A DNA stretch of 64,000 nucleotides from Pseudomonas sp. FP1742 (GCF_030687145.1 NZ_CP117460.1:2790001-2854000), one strand, 5' to 3'. Shown: positions 53,069-64,000, counted from the first letter of the stretch. Numbers and translations: made by a program. Notes: generated by a model from the sequence alone, not told the origin.

Positions 53069-53827
53069 TCAGACAAACACAAGTTCATATGGCAAGCGCA
53101 TACGCTCCAGAATCACCCGGGGCAGCATCGGGGCGATGCCGATCGCCGGTTCACCGTCGAGTTGGCTGGCATAGGCGTAAGTGGCGTGGCTTTTGCGCGC
53201 GACGGTCCAGGTGTCGAGGCGTAGCTTGCGCGCGCGATGCCAGGGGATCAGACCGTGATCGCGCATCGGCCAATGCCAGGCCCAGACCGGTATTTCGTTG
53301 AGCGTCGCTCCGACCAGGGCGGCAGCCCTGGCACTGGCACGGCCGACGGCGTCGTGATCGACGTTGCCATCTTCGCGCCAGGTGGTGAATACCACATCGC
53401 CGGGGCGCAGGTAGCGGACGATGAATTGGGTCAACTCGGACTCCCGCTCGGCCAGAGCGTTGTCGGTGAAGCCGCCGCGAATCCACTTCAGGCTGTGCAT
53501 CGGCAACCCGAGCCGGCGCAAGGCTTCGACACTTTCCTGGGGGCGGAACACGCTCAGGCGTTTTTCCGACCACTGTCGCGACCCCGGATGACTGGCGCTA
53601 CCGTCGGTGATCGAGATCAATTGCAGGGGATGCCCGAGGGCGCACAACAGTTGCAGCAGGCCACCGCAGGTCACCACTTCATCACCGGGATGCGGGGCGA
53701 TGACCACTGCGCGAGCCCCGGACGGGACGAGTGTTTCGGTGTTGATGACGGGGATGTTGTCCAGTTGCGGGGCGCTGTTCCAGATCTGCGCGGGCAAGCT
53801 GTTTTCGCTGATGGAAACCGGTTTCAT
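53069..53827 (-). CDS. PIG-L/LmbE-like deacetylase with altered catalytic motif
   Basis: This 252-residue protein has the PIG-L/LmbE fold pattern: RAVVIAPHPGDEVVTCGG near residue 45, LISITDGSASHPGS, RPQESVEALRRLGL, and DVVFTTWREDGNVDHDAVGR with a zinc-ligand-like His-x2-His-type end. The family motif is H-P-D-D-E, where the first Asp is the general base and the second a zinc ligand. Here it reads H-P-G-D-E, so the general base is replaced by Gly. ATG 53827 has AAGGAC upstream. A deacetylase activity on an N-acetylated sugar is the family default but is doubtful with this change. Confidence 0.8.
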   Translation of the reverse strand: MKPVSISENSLPAQIWNSAPQLDNIPVINTETLVPSGARAVVIAPHPGDEVVTCGGLLQLLCALGHPLQLISITDGSASHPGSRQWSEKRLSVFRPQESVEALRRLGLPMHSLKWIRGGFTDNALAERESELTQFIVRYLRPGDVVFTTWREDGNVDHDAVGRASARAAALVGATLNEIPVWAWHWPMRDHGLIPWHRARKLRLDTWTVARKSHATYAYASQLDGEPAIGIAPMLPRVILERMRLPYELVFV

Positions 53828-54075
53828 AGGCGCTACGTCCTTGTTCTGTCTTGCCCTCAGTCGTGCGCGATGCTTGCAAGGGCGCAAGCCTGGCAGACCC
53901 GTGAAGGCGGGTAGATAGCAATGTGCAGCGCTCCGAACCCTGGATTGCCGCCGGCAGAGTATTGCTCATGAAACGCTATTCGTCGCCTCAGCCTTTGGTC
54001 TGATGCGGTTTTTTTAACCCTGGCTGTGTCGGGGTTCGCAAAAAATCACCGGAACCTTCGAGGCAACACAATTGG

Positions 54076-54165
54076 TGTGGGAGCGGGCTTGCTCGCGAAG
54101 AGGGCGTGTCAGTCGACATTAATGTTGCCTGGCACACCGCCTTCGCGAGCAAGCCCGCTCCCACA
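54076..54165. repeat. REP pair
   Basis: An inverted doublet of TGTGGGAGCGGGCTTGCTCG lies between the PIG-L gene (start at 53827) and the glgX stop (54194). The rest of the gap (53828-54075) holds the PIG-L promoter region and nothing else recognisable. Confidence 0.92.
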
Positions 54166-54193
54166 TGAGTTGTGCTTTACCCCTGAGATCCAC

Positions 54194-56350
<2,157 letters not shown>

Positions 56351-56443
56351 AGCTGCTCCTGCAACGGTATTTTTCGAGGGCGAATGCGCTCTCGGTGGCG
56401 AGAGAACTCGCCACGAAGTTAATCAGGACAAGGCCGTGAAGCG

Positions 56444-56785
56444 TCAGGTCGTTGGCGGTTTACGCGCTGCGCGAGGCTTTTTCACGGTGGCTTTTTCGCC
56501 TGGCGGGATCACTGCCGAAGCAGCGGCGGGTTTGGCTTTGGGCTTGGCTCGGGGTTTGGCTTCGATGCCCTTGGCATTGACCAGCTTGCCGTCGGGCTTG
56601 CCGACAGGTTTGGTGGCGGCGGTTTTGCTGCCGCTGGCCTTGGCTGATTTGCCGGGCGCCAGCGCTTCGGCCTCGGCCAGTTTGCAGGCCATCTTCCAAT
56701 GGCGCTCTTCCTGGCCCTCGGGTTTGCCTTCGGATTCCCAGATTTGATAGGCAAATTCGCGGATGCGTTTTTCGTCGGTACTCAT
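56444..56785 (-). CDS. DUF2934 protein with Lys/Ala/Pro-rich tail
   Basis: The product is 113 residues. The N-terminal 45 residues match DUF2934 (IREFAYQIWESEGKPEGQ, HWKMACKLAEAEA). The rest is a low-complexity basic tail rich in Lys, Pro and Ala (KPRAKPKAKPAAASA, KKPRAARKPPTT) resembling nucleic-acid-binding or histone-H1-like tails. It starts 21 bases after the treY stop and precedes glgX in the same unit. DUF2934 proteins commonly accompany trehalose/glycogen genes in proteobacteria and rhizobia; function unknown. Confidence 0.85.
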   Translation of the reverse strand: MSTDEKRIREFAYQIWESEGKPEGQEERHWKMACKLAEAEALAPGKSAKASGSKTAATKPVGKPDGKLVNAKGIEAKPRAKPKAKPAAASAVIPPGEKATVKKPRAARKPPTT

Positions 56786-56806
56786 CGCAATGCTCCTGAA
56801 CTGAAC

Positions 56807-59602
56807 TCAAGCTTGGGTAGTTTGGATAAAGAGATTGACCGGGAAGTCCCCCAGCGCGGTGTTGACCAGCAATTCCCTGTGTTTTGTGACTGCGACGCTT
56901 GCAAAAAGTCCCTTCAGATTTTCTTCAGTGACGGCGAACGGCAATTTGACTCGGGTATCGCCCCACAGCGGCGCGTCAACCCGTGGTTCGGCACTGTTTT
57001 CCAGCAGTTCGGCACAGCGTATCGGTACTACCACGATAGCCCGTTTTCCCTGCCATTCTCGAGCAAACGCCAACACCCGGTGGGCTTGGCTGCCAATGAC
57101 TTCAAGGGCCTGGTAAGTCCCCTGTTGAAACACCTCGGCATGCTCGGCGCGCACGTGTAATGCCCGGACGATCAGGGTTTGCTTGATGCGCCCGTCATGC
57201 CAGTTCGCCAACAGATCGGGCAGGTCCAACGGTCTTTGCAGGGCCTGCTGACGAAGGGTGTAATCCACCGGCCGGCGGTTGTCCGGATCGACCAGTGTGA
57301 AGTCCCAGAACTCGTTACCCTGATAGAGGTCCGGCACCCCCGGCACGGTCATGCGCAGCAAGGTTTGCGCCAATCCATTGAGCGCGCCCGGGGCGGCAAT
57401 GCGTTGCGCCGCCGCACCGATGGCCGTGCGCAGCGGCTGGCCTTCGGGGCTGAGCAGCAGGCGTTCGAGAAACCCCTGGGTCGCCTGTTCATACCCCTCG
57501 TGTGGCGCGCTCCAGCTGCTTTGCAACTTGGCTTCGCGCAGGGCTTTCTGTTGCCACTGCCAGAGGCGTTTGGCGTAGTCCTCGAGCGCTGGCTGATCAT
57601 CGCTGCGCAGGTCCAGCGGCCAACTGCCGAGAATCGCTTGATAGAGAATCAGCTCGTCGCCCGCCGAGGGGGCGCCTGGGTCAATGCGCAGTGCGTCGGC
57701 CAGTATTCGCCACTGTTCGACCTGCTCGGCGTACCAGGTGCTGCGCTCGCTCAACACCGCCAGCCGCGCGCGGGTGTCTTCACCGCGTTTGTGGTCGTGG
57801 GTTGCGGTGGCCAGCAGGTTGTCGGGGAATTCGGCCAGGCGATTGGCGCACACGGCGTGGAAGTCGATAACCGGGGCGCTGAACTGCTCGGTGTTGTAGC
57901 CGACATCGTTGCGCGACAGCAGCACTGCCGAGCGATATAGCGCGGTGTCTTCCACGGCCTTGGCCGCCGCCGGAGAGGTCAGTTGCTGGAAGCGCACGCA
58001 GGCATGCTTGAGCAGTTTGCGCGGGCGGCCCACCGGGCGCTTGCGCCAGGGTTGGCCGCCGAGCCAGCCGGCCAGGCAATCGAGCACCGGCCAATCGGCC
58101 TCGCCAAGGGTCTGCCGGGCACCGTCCATGGCCTGTTGGAAAAACACCTCGTCCTGGGCTGAGCGACCCAATGGGCTGATGTAAGTGCGGTACACCGGGA
58201 AGTGCACAATCAGTTCCTGCAAGGCCCGACGGATCGCGCCGAGGGTCAGGTCCCGTGTCATCAGGTCGTTGCGGGCCACTTGCAACAGGGCGTGGGCGAC
58301 GCTTTCGAAGTCTCCGGCGAGGGAGCCGTTGAGAATCTGCTGGCGTGCCAGTTGCGCTTCCTGGCGAAAGTCGGCGGGGCGTTCGCTATGCCGGCTCCAG
58401 AGTTCGCCCAAGGTCTGGGCACCTTCGGGATCATGTTGCAGCAACGACAGCTGGTTCATGAATTCGTAACCGGTACTGCCATCGACGCACCAGTCGCGGT
58501 GCAGGGTTTCGCCTTCGCCGAGGATCTTCTCGACGTAGATCGGCAGGTGTCGGCCGGGTGCCAGGCGATCGATCCTGCGCCGCAGTTTGCGGCAGTAGCC
58601 ACGCGGATCGGCGAGGCCGTCGATGTGGTCGATGCGCAGGCCGTCGACCAGTCCTTCGGCCACCAGCTCGAAAATCTTTGCATGGGTCGCTTCGAATACC
58701 GCCGGCCGTTCGACGCGCAAGCCACCGAGTTCATTGATATCGAAAAAACGCCGCCAGTTGATGTCATCCGCCGCGGTGCGCCAACTGGCCAGGCGATAAC
58801 TCTGGCGCTCCAGCAGGTTATGCAGGCGCTGGAAACCCTCGGGAGTGAGCGAGTCGTACGTGCCGAGGGTGCGCGCGATGGCGTGAAGAATGGCCGGATC
58901 GCTGGCGAGTTCATGCAGCTCGGCCTTTAGCGGAATCGCCAGGCTGTGGGCGTCGGTCTGGTAACTCAAGGTACTGAAGCGGTCGGCCAGGGATTTGAGC
59001 TGCTCGGTCTGCTCGGCATTCAATCGATCATCGGGCTTGAGCAGTTCTCCGTAGTCCGTGGGGCTGATCGGGAAATGATGCTCATAGTGCTCGACATAGA
59101 AGGCGCCGCGCCGGGCATCGAAACGCAAGGGCAGGGTGCCGTCCTGCAAAGCGATGCCGTAATCGCTGCCCAGAAAGGGCAACAGTAACTGGCCTTCCAT
59201 CAACGGGTCGGGTGAGTGCCATTGAATGTCGAAGAATTCGCCGTAAGGGCTCAGCCGCCCCCATTCCAGCAAGTCGAGCCACCAGGGGTTGTCGCCACCG
59301 CCAACGGCCATGTGGTTGGAAACGATGTCGAGGATCAGCCCCATGTTCTGTTTGCGCAATGCACTGACCAAGCGGCGCAATGCCGCTTCGCCACCCAGTT
59401 CAGGGTTGACCGTGGTCGGGTCCACCACGTCATAGCCATGCATGGAGCCCGCGCGGGCGGCGAGCAGTGGTGAGGCGTAGAGGTGGCTGATGCCCAGGCT
59501 GGCGAAATACGGCACCAGCGGCACCGCCTGATCCAGGGTGAAGTCCTTATGAAATTGCAGCCGCAGGGTTGCCCGCAGCGGTGGGATGAGCGGTTGATTC
59601 AT
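56807..59602 (-). CDS. treY: malto-oligosyltrehalose synthase TreY
   Basis: This 931-residue GH13_26 enzyme converts the reducing end of maltodextrin to a trehalosyl unit by intramolecular transglucosylation. Motifs: DIVSNHMAVGGGDNPWW, nucleophile Asp in DGLRIDHIDGLADPRGY, Glu in IYVEKILGEGE and Asp in TATHDHKRGEDTRARL. Its ATG overlaps the malQ stop (ATGA), so it is translationally coupled. TreZ, encoded upstream in the same unit, releases trehalose from its product. Confidence 0.95.
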   Translation of the reverse strand: MNQPLIPPLRATLRLQFHKDFTLDQAVPLVPYFASLGISHLYASPLLAARAGSMHGYDVVDPTTVNPELGGEAALRRLVSALRKQNMGLILDIVSNHMAVGGGDNPWWLDLLEWGRLSPYGEFFDIQWHSPDPLMEGQLLLPFLGSDYGIALQDGTLPLRFDARRGAFYVEHYEHHFPISPTDYGELLKPDDRLNAEQTEQLKSLADRFSTLSYQTDAHSLAIPLKAELHELASDPAILHAIARTLGTYDSLTPEGFQRLHNLLERQSYRLASWRTAADDINWRRFFDINELGGLRVERPAVFEATHAKIFELVAEGLVDGLRIDHIDGLADPRGYCRKLRRRIDRLAPGRHLPIYVEKILGEGETLHRDWCVDGSTGYEFMNQLSLLQHDPEGAQTLGELWSRHSERPADFRQEAQLARQQILNGSLAGDFESVAHALLQVARNDLMTRDLTLGAIRRALQELIVHFPVYRTYISPLGRSAQDEVFFQQAMDGARQTLGEADWPVLDCLAGWLGGQPWRKRPVGRPRKLLKHACVRFQQLTSPAAAKAVEDTALYRSAVLLSRNDVGYNTEQFSAPVIDFHAVCANRLAEFPDNLLATATHDHKRGEDTRARLAVLSERSTWYAEQVEQWRILADALRIDPGAPSAGDELILYQAILGSWPLDLRSDDQPALEDYAKRLWQWQQKALREAKLQSSWSAPHEGYEQATQGFLERLLLSPEGQPLRTAIGAAAQRIAAPGALNGLAQTLLRMTVPGVPDLYQGNEFWDFTLVDPDNRRPVDYTLRQQALQRPLDLPDLLANWHDGRIKQTLIVRALHVRAEHAEVFQQGTYQALEVIGSQAHRVLAFAREWQGKRAIVVVPIRCAELLENSAEPRVDAPLWGDTRVKLPFAVTEENLKGLFASVAVTKHRELLVNTALGDFPVNLFIQTTQA

Positions 59603-61677
59603 TGGTCACGCTCGGCCGCCTGAAGTCGCGCACAGGCGAGCAGTTCCAGGCGTCGGGCGGCATCCGGATCATCAAGCAGGGTTTCGCTGTCGCCGGGCAA
59701 CCGACGGGACCAGTTGGGATGGGTATCGGTGGTGCCGGGCAGGTTGGCCTGTTGTTCGATGCCCAGGGCATCCTCCAGTGGCAGCAACACCAGTGGCGCG
59801 CGGGTATGACCGAGGAACCGGACGGCGGCGTCGAGCACCTGATCGGTTTCATGGGACTCTTCACGGAAATTTTGCGGGTCCTGGCTCAGCACCCGGCGCA
59901 AGCCTTCGCGCTCGCGTTCGCGATGTTGGCGCCATTGGATTTCACCCGTGGCGTCGACCAGGTCCAGGCGCGCGCTCCAATCGATATCGCGGCCATGCCA
60001 CCAGCCATTGAGCGTCGGCAGGTCATGGGTGCTGGTGGTTGCCAGCGCATTGTCGGGCCAGTCGAGAATCGGCTTGAAGTGGGCGTTGTCCTGTTCGAAC
60101 AGCAGCACGCGCATCCCGAGGATCGAGCGTGCGATGAGTTTCTCGCGCAGGCCATCGGGCACGGTGCCGAGGTCTTCGCCGAGAACGATAGCCTGGTGCC
60201 GATGGGATTCGAGGGTCAGCAGGCGCAGCAGGTCGTCCACCGGGTAATAGAGGTAGGCGCCGTCGCTGGGCGGCGCGTCCTTGGGGATCACCCACAGGCG
60301 TTGCAGGCCCATGACGTGATCGATGCGCAGGCCGCCGGCATGGGCGAAGTTGGCCCGCAGCATTTCGATGAACGCACGAAATCCGTTGCGCACCAGACCT
60401 TCAGGCGAGAACGCGGAAATACCCCAGCCCTGGCCGGTGCGGTTGAGGATGTCCGGTGGCGCTCCCACGGTCAGCGAGGCGAGCAGTTCGTCCTGGCGAC
60501 TCCAGGCCTGGCTGCCACCGCCGTCGGCGCCCACGGCCAGGTCGGCGATCAGGCCGATCCCCATGCCGGCACCGCGAGCGGCGGTCTGGGCGCGTTCCAG
60601 GCTGCGGGCGATCAGCCATTGGCAGAACGCGTAGTAGCCGATGCGCGAACTGTTCTCCTCGGCAAATTGCGCCAGGGCAGCGCTGCGCGGGTTACGCCAT
60701 TGTTCGGGCCACTCGCGCCAGTCGAGGTTTTCACCGCGCCTGGCACGGGCTTCCTGGATCGCTTCGAAGCGGCAATGATTTTCCAGCGCTTCGCCACCGG
60801 CGTGACGGAAGCTGCTGAAGTCGGCATGCAAGGGGTGGGCGCCGTGGGTGAACCCTTCGTACAAGGCTTCCAGTAAACGGTGTTTGGCCTCGGCGGCGGT
60901 GGGCCAGTCGATCAGCGGCAGGGCTTCGAGGTGCTTGAGTTCGGCGGCCAGCCCCGTGGCGTCGATCGCGGTGCGCAGGGCACGCTCGCCGAGAATCGCA
61001 CCGGGCGCCGCGTACAGGCTATTGAGAAACAAACGGCTGGACGGTGAGTAGGGGCTGTAGCGCTGGGTGTCGCCGCTGAACATCGCATGCAGCGGGCTGA
61101 TCGCCAACGCTTCGGCGCCCCGTTCGCCGGCCACCCGGGCCAGGTCCTCAAGCGCCTGGGTGTCGCCGAAACCGCCATCGCCGGGCCGGCGCAGCGAATA
61201 CAACTGCACGCTCAGGCCCCAGACACGCGGGTTTTGACTGTCAACGGCGTCGCCGACGCTGTAGCAGCGCTCGGGGGCCACCGCCAGGGTGAACGACTGA
61301 TCGTCGATGATGACGTGCTGATAACCCACCGGCACCAAACCGGGTAAAACAGCGTTGTCATCGAGCTTCAGGTTGAGCCGTGAGCCGTCTTCGAGATGGA
61401 TCTCACAGGGGGTTTGCGGTGCGAAGTAGTGGGCCAGATCAAGCCCGACGCCAACGTCACACGTCAGCAGCGGCGGCAGGTGCCGGGTTTGTCGCACCTC
61501 CTGCAGTTGCGCCAGGCTGGCGTTGATCTCCTGGGCGGTACTGGCAGGATGGCCAAGCCCGGCCAGCACTGAACGCAGCACTGCCGGGGTCACTTTCTGT
61601 GGGCGGCCATTGGCGTCGATCCAGTCGACGGCCAGGCCGGCTTGGCTGGCCAGTATTTCCAGTTGCGTATCGCTCAT
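59599..61677 (-). CDS. malQ: 4-alpha-glucanotransferase (amylomaltase) MalQ
   Basis: This 692-residue GH77 enzyme disproportionates maltodextrins. Motifs: ALEDLARVAGERGAEALAIS, HAMFSGDTQRYSPYSPSSR, nucleophile Asp in LRIDHVMGLQRLWVIP, Glu in IVLGEDLGTVPDGL and Asp in TSTHDLPTLNGWWHG. The start ATG 61677 follows GGAGAG, and the frame open to 61737 overlaps treZ. It overlaps treZ upstream and treY downstream by 4 bases each. The N-terminal extension before the barrel is typical of proteobacterial MalQ. Confidence 0.94.
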   Translation of the reverse strand: MSDTQLEILASQAGLAVDWIDANGRPQKVTPAVLRSVLAGLGHPASTAQEINASLAQLQEVRQTRHLPPLLTCDVGVGLDLAHYFAPQTPCEIHLEDGSRLNLKLDDNAVLPGLVPVGYQHVIIDDQSFTLAVAPERCYSVGDAVDSQNPRVWGLSVQLYSLRRPGDGGFGDTQALEDLARVAGERGAEALAISPLHAMFSGDTQRYSPYSPSSRLFLNSLYAAPGAILGERALRTAIDATGLAAELKHLEALPLIDWPTAAEAKHRLLEALYEGFTHGAHPLHADFSSFRHAGGEALENHCRFEAIQEARARRGENLDWREWPEQWRNPRSAALAQFAEENSSRIGYYAFCQWLIARSLERAQTAARGAGMGIGLIADLAVGADGGGSQAWSRQDELLASLTVGAPPDILNRTGQGWGISAFSPEGLVRNGFRAFIEMLRANFAHAGGLRIDHVMGLQRLWVIPKDAPPSDGAYLYYPVDDLLRLLTLESHRHQAIVLGEDLGTVPDGLREKLIARSILGMRVLLFEQDNAHFKPILDWPDNALATTSTHDLPTLNGWWHGRDIDWSARLDLVDATGEIQWRQHREREREGLRRVLSQDPQNFREESHETDQVLDAAVRFLGHTRAPLVLLPLEDALGIEQQANLPGTTDTHPNWSRRLPGDSETLLDDPDAARRLELLACARLQAAERDQ

Positions 61678-63470
61678 GGGCGCTCTCCATCCGGGGGTAG
61701 CAAAGGGGCTGCGGCCGTGAGGCTGACTAGCGCGCAATACGGGGCAAGCATGCCCTGATTCAACAGGCCGGCCGAATGCGGCGGGTATTCGAACAGCAGT
61801 GTCGCGTCGGCCTGTGGGGAGTGGACCACGGGTGCGTCGCGGAGGTTCAGGTCAATGCGCAACTGACTGCCATTGCCCAGCCGCCAGCGTGCCGACACCG
61901 CGCCCTCGGCCAGTACCTGCGCCCCCAGCGCGTGGGCGCCGGGCAGGTGCGGGATGATATGTCGGTGGCGGATTTGCAGCAGTTGGCGATACAACTCATA
62001 AGTGGCCGGTTCCTGGCTGGCGGTCAGTGTCGGCCGCGATGCCTCGAAGGTCTGCGTCGCGTTCGGGTCGGGAATCTGCTCACGTTTGTGCGGGTCGGCA
62101 AAGGCGCTGAAGGCTGCGAATTCGTTGCGTCGACCTTCGCGCACCAACTCCGCCAGTTCACCGTGATGGCTGGTGAAGAACAGGAACGGTTGCTCGGCGG
62201 CGAACTCATCGCCCATGAACATCAGCGGAATCATCGGCGACAACAGCAGTAACACGGTGGCGGCGTTGAGGGCTTCGGAGCGGGCCAGTTGATGCAGCCG
62301 CTCGCCAAAGGCGCGGTTGCCGATCTGGTCGTGGTTCTGCAGGAAAAGCACGAAGGCCGTGGGCGGCAAGTGACCGCTCGGCTCACCGCGCGGCGTACCG
62401 TGGTGGGTGATATGGCCTTGAAACACAAAGCCCTGGCTTAAGCAGCGGGCGAGTTGTTCGGTGGGGTTCTGGGCGTAGTCGGCGTAATAGGCATCGGTTT
62501 CACCGGTGAGCAAAACGTGCAGGGCGTTATGGCCGTCGTCGTTCCACTGTGCGTCGAAACCTTGCTCCAGCAGGCTGGCCTGGTTGTGCTCGTTTTCCGC
62601 CATCAGCCACACATGCCGCGCCGGGTCGATTTGCCGGCGGATCCGTTGCGCCAGCTCTTGAAGGAAATCCGGGTCTTCGATGGCGTGCACCGCATCCAGG
62701 CGCAGACCGTCGAAGCGATATTCCAGCAACCACATCAACGCATTGTCGATAAAGAAGTCGCGCACCTCGCGCCGACGAAAATCGATGGCTGCGCCCCACG
62801 GGGTGTGTTTGTCTTCGCGGAAAAAGCCTTTGGCATAGCGGTGCAAGTAATTGCCGTCCGGGCCGAAGTGGTTGTAGACCACGTCGAGAATCACCGCCAG
62901 GCCATGGCCGTGGGCCGTGTCGATCAGGTGCTTGAGTTGTTCGGGCGAACCGTAGGAGGCCTGAGGCGCATATGGCAGAACCCCGTCATAGCCCCAATTG
63001 CGCTCGCCGGGAAATTGCGCCAACGGCATCAGTTCGATGGCGGTAATCCCCAGTTCGACCAGTCGCGCCAGATGCTGCTCGACCTCGCTGAAACCGCCGA
63101 GAGCACCGACATGCAGTTCGTAGATCACCGCCTCGTTCCATGGCCGACCCTGCCAGGCGCGGTGTTGCCAGCGATAGGCGAGGGGATCGACCACCACGCT
63201 GGGGCTGCCGATATCCCCCGCCTGGGCGCGGGAGGCCGGGTCCGGCACCTCCAGCTCGCCATCGATGTTGTAGCGGTAACGGGTGCCCGCGGGGCAGCGG
63301 GTCTTGATCACAAACCAGCCATCGGCCTGAGGCAGTAGCGGCAGGGATTGTCCATCTTCCAGTTCAAGACTGACGTAAAACGCATCTGGCGCCCACAAGG
63401 CAAAACGCGTGTGTTCTGCGTCCAGCATGATTGCGCCGTGGGGCCAGGTCTCGAGGGTCCGTAACGGCAT
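61674..63470 (-). CDS. treZ: malto-oligosyltrehalose trehalohydrolase TreZ
   Basis: This 598-residue GH13_10 enzyme hydrolyses maltooligosyl-trehalose to trehalose and a shortened dextrin. The N-terminal CBM48-like module (TRFALWAPDAFYVSLELED) is followed by the barrel with ITAIELMPLAQFPGERNWGY, nucleophile Asp in DGLRLDAVHAIEDPD, Glu in WLMAENEHNQASL and Asp in QNHDQIGNRAFGERL. It starts 13 bases after the glgA stop and overlaps malQ. With TreY it forms the route from glucan to trehalose. Confidence 0.95.
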   Translation of the reverse strand: MPLRTLETWPHGAIMLDAEHTRFALWAPDAFYVSLELEDGQSLPLLPQADGWFVIKTRCPAGTRYRYNIDGELEVPDPASRAQAGDIGSPSVVVDPLAYRWQHRAWQGRPWNEAVIYELHVGALGGFSEVEQHLARLVELGITAIELMPLAQFPGERNWGYDGVLPYAPQASYGSPEQLKHLIDTAHGHGLAVILDVVYNHFGPDGNYLHRYAKGFFREDKHTPWGAAIDFRRREVRDFFIDNALMWLLEYRFDGLRLDAVHAIEDPDFLQELAQRIRRQIDPARHVWLMAENEHNQASLLEQGFDAQWNDDGHNALHVLLTGETDAYYADYAQNPTEQLARCLSQGFVFQGHITHHGTPRGEPSGHLPPTAFVLFLQNHDQIGNRAFGERLHQLARSEALNAATVLLLLSPMIPLMFMGDEFAAEQPFLFFTSHHGELAELVREGRRNEFAAFSAFADPHKREQIPDPNATQTFEASRPTLTASQEPATYELYRQLLQIRHRHIIPHLPGAHALGAQVLAEGAVSARWRLGNGSQLRIDLNLRDAPVVHSPQADATLLFEYPPHSAGLLNQGMLAPYCALVSLTAAAPLLPPDGERP

Positions 63471-63483
63471 CGTTTAAAGCCTC

Positions 63484-64000
63484 TTACTGTTTGGCCGATT
63501 TACCCAGCGCTTTAGCCACCAGTTGTTCGTAGAGTTCGGCGTAGGGTTCGACTGCCTTGCACCAGTTGAAGGGCGCCGCCATGGCCCGGCAACGCATGGC
63601 GTTGAGCAGGCCGGGGAAGGCGAACACCTTGAACGCGCGGCTCAGGGCTTCGCGATAGCTTTCCACGGTGGATTCGTCGAACAGGAAACCGGTCACGCCG
63701 TTTTCGATGGTGTCGGCCAGGCCGCCGGTATTGCGCGCCACCGGCAATGAACCGAAACGCTGGGCGTACATCTGGCTCAGGCCGCAGGGTTCGTAACGTG
63801 AAGGCATCAGCAGGAAATCGCTGCCGGCGAACATCCGGCGGGCGTCGGTTTCATTGAAACCGATGTGCACCCCGACTTGTCCGGGGAAGCGCAATGCCAG
63901 TTCACGCATGGCTTGTTCTTCTTCCGGTTCGCCACGGCCGATGATTGCGATCTGCCCGCCGTTGGCGACGATGTATTCAGCCACCGCTTCGGTCAGGTCC
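63484..64000 (-). CDS. glgA: glycogen synthase GlgA (partial, C-terminal part only)
   Basis: Only the last 172 residues are inside the window; the frame is open to the right edge. The GT5 C-terminal domain is clear: GFNETDARRMFAGSDFLLMP followed by SRYEPCGLSQMYAQRFGSLP and NTGGLADTIENG, containing the conserved E-P-C-G-L-x-Q-x-Y nucleotide-sugar site and the GG loop. It elongates alpha-1,4-glucan from ADP- or UDP-glucose. It is the first visible gene of the minus-strand unit and lies 13 bases before treZ. Its start and any upstream genes are outside the window. Confidence 0.92.
   Translation of the reverse strand, partial: DLTEAVAEYIVANGGQIAIIGRGEPEEEQAMRELALRFPGQVGVHIGFNETDARRMFAGSDFLLMPSRYEPCGLSQMYAQRFGSLPVARNTGGLADTIENGVTGFLFDESTVESYREALSRAFKVFAFPGLLNAMRCRAMAAPFNWCKAVEPYAELYEQLVAKALGKSAKQ

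Overview
The window reads as chromosome of a fluorescent-group Pseudomonas. The evidence is high GC with strong GC3 bias, many copies of the Pseudomonas REP repeat (GTGGGAGCGGGCTTGCTCGCGAAG), a MuxABC-OpmB-type efflux operon, an orphan cbb3 CcoN with its sulfite/nitrite reductase, MpaR and CcoG partners, S-type (pyocin-like) bacteriocin genes, and the Pseudomonas GlgE/TreS/TreYZ alpha-glucan-trehalose cluster. No rRNA, tRNA, CRISPR array, transposase or phage structural gene was seen.

Layout. 1-6.1 kb (+): a dedicated TonB-type energising operon (LamG-ExbB fusion, ExbD, TonB-like protein) with a porin, a coiled-coil periplasmic protein, a YbjN-like protein and an anchored PpiC isomerase. 6.3-8.6 kb: a LysR regulator, a GNAT acetyltransferase and an Asp/Glu racemase. 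8.7-11.5 kb (-): an exported lipoprotein translationally coupled to a DUF2599 protein, and an Ig-like-repeat protein behind a perfect 16-bp palindrome. 12.4-16.7 kb: ccoN4 plus a small membrane protein (-), divergent from a siroheme sulfite/nitrite reductase and its DUF934 partner (+). 17-18.9 kb: membrane protein, DUF3313 lipoprotein, small secreted peptide. 19.2-23.7 kb: the bacteriocin locus. 23.8-25.6 kb: SRPBCC, YCII and thiol peroxidase. 25.8-34.8 kb: muxABC-opmB. 35-38.1 kb: MHYT-GGDEF-EAL protein and an SDR. 38.2-41.3 kb (-): mpaR and ccoG. 41.5-42.5 kb: small proteins and a frameshifted mgtC-like gene. 42.7-64 kb: glgE-treS/maltokinase-glgB (+) facing glgA-treZ-malQ-treY-DUF2934-glgX (-), with a barrel-only outer-membrane protein, an EEP-family phosphoesterase and a PIG-L-like protein in between.

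How the genes work together. The 42.7-64 kb block should interconvert trehalose, maltose-1-phosphate and branched alpha-glucan: TreS/maltokinase feeds GlgE, GlgB branches, GlgX debranches, MalQ remodels, TreY/TreZ release trehalose, and GlgA adds a second elongation route. The ccoN4/reductase and mpaR/ccoG blocks correspond to parts of one cluster in P. aeruginosa (PA4129-PA4134, recalled as cyanide-inducible). Here they lie about 22 kb apart but share an almost identical bipartite upstream element with identical 16-nt spacing.

The most unusual region is the bacteriocin locus. One S-type protein carries two tandem colicin-E-type HNH domains, the first without catalytic histidines. It is followed by a normal Im gene and then by a gene fusing an Im immunity domain to a pyocin translocation module that stops exactly where the nuclease should begin.
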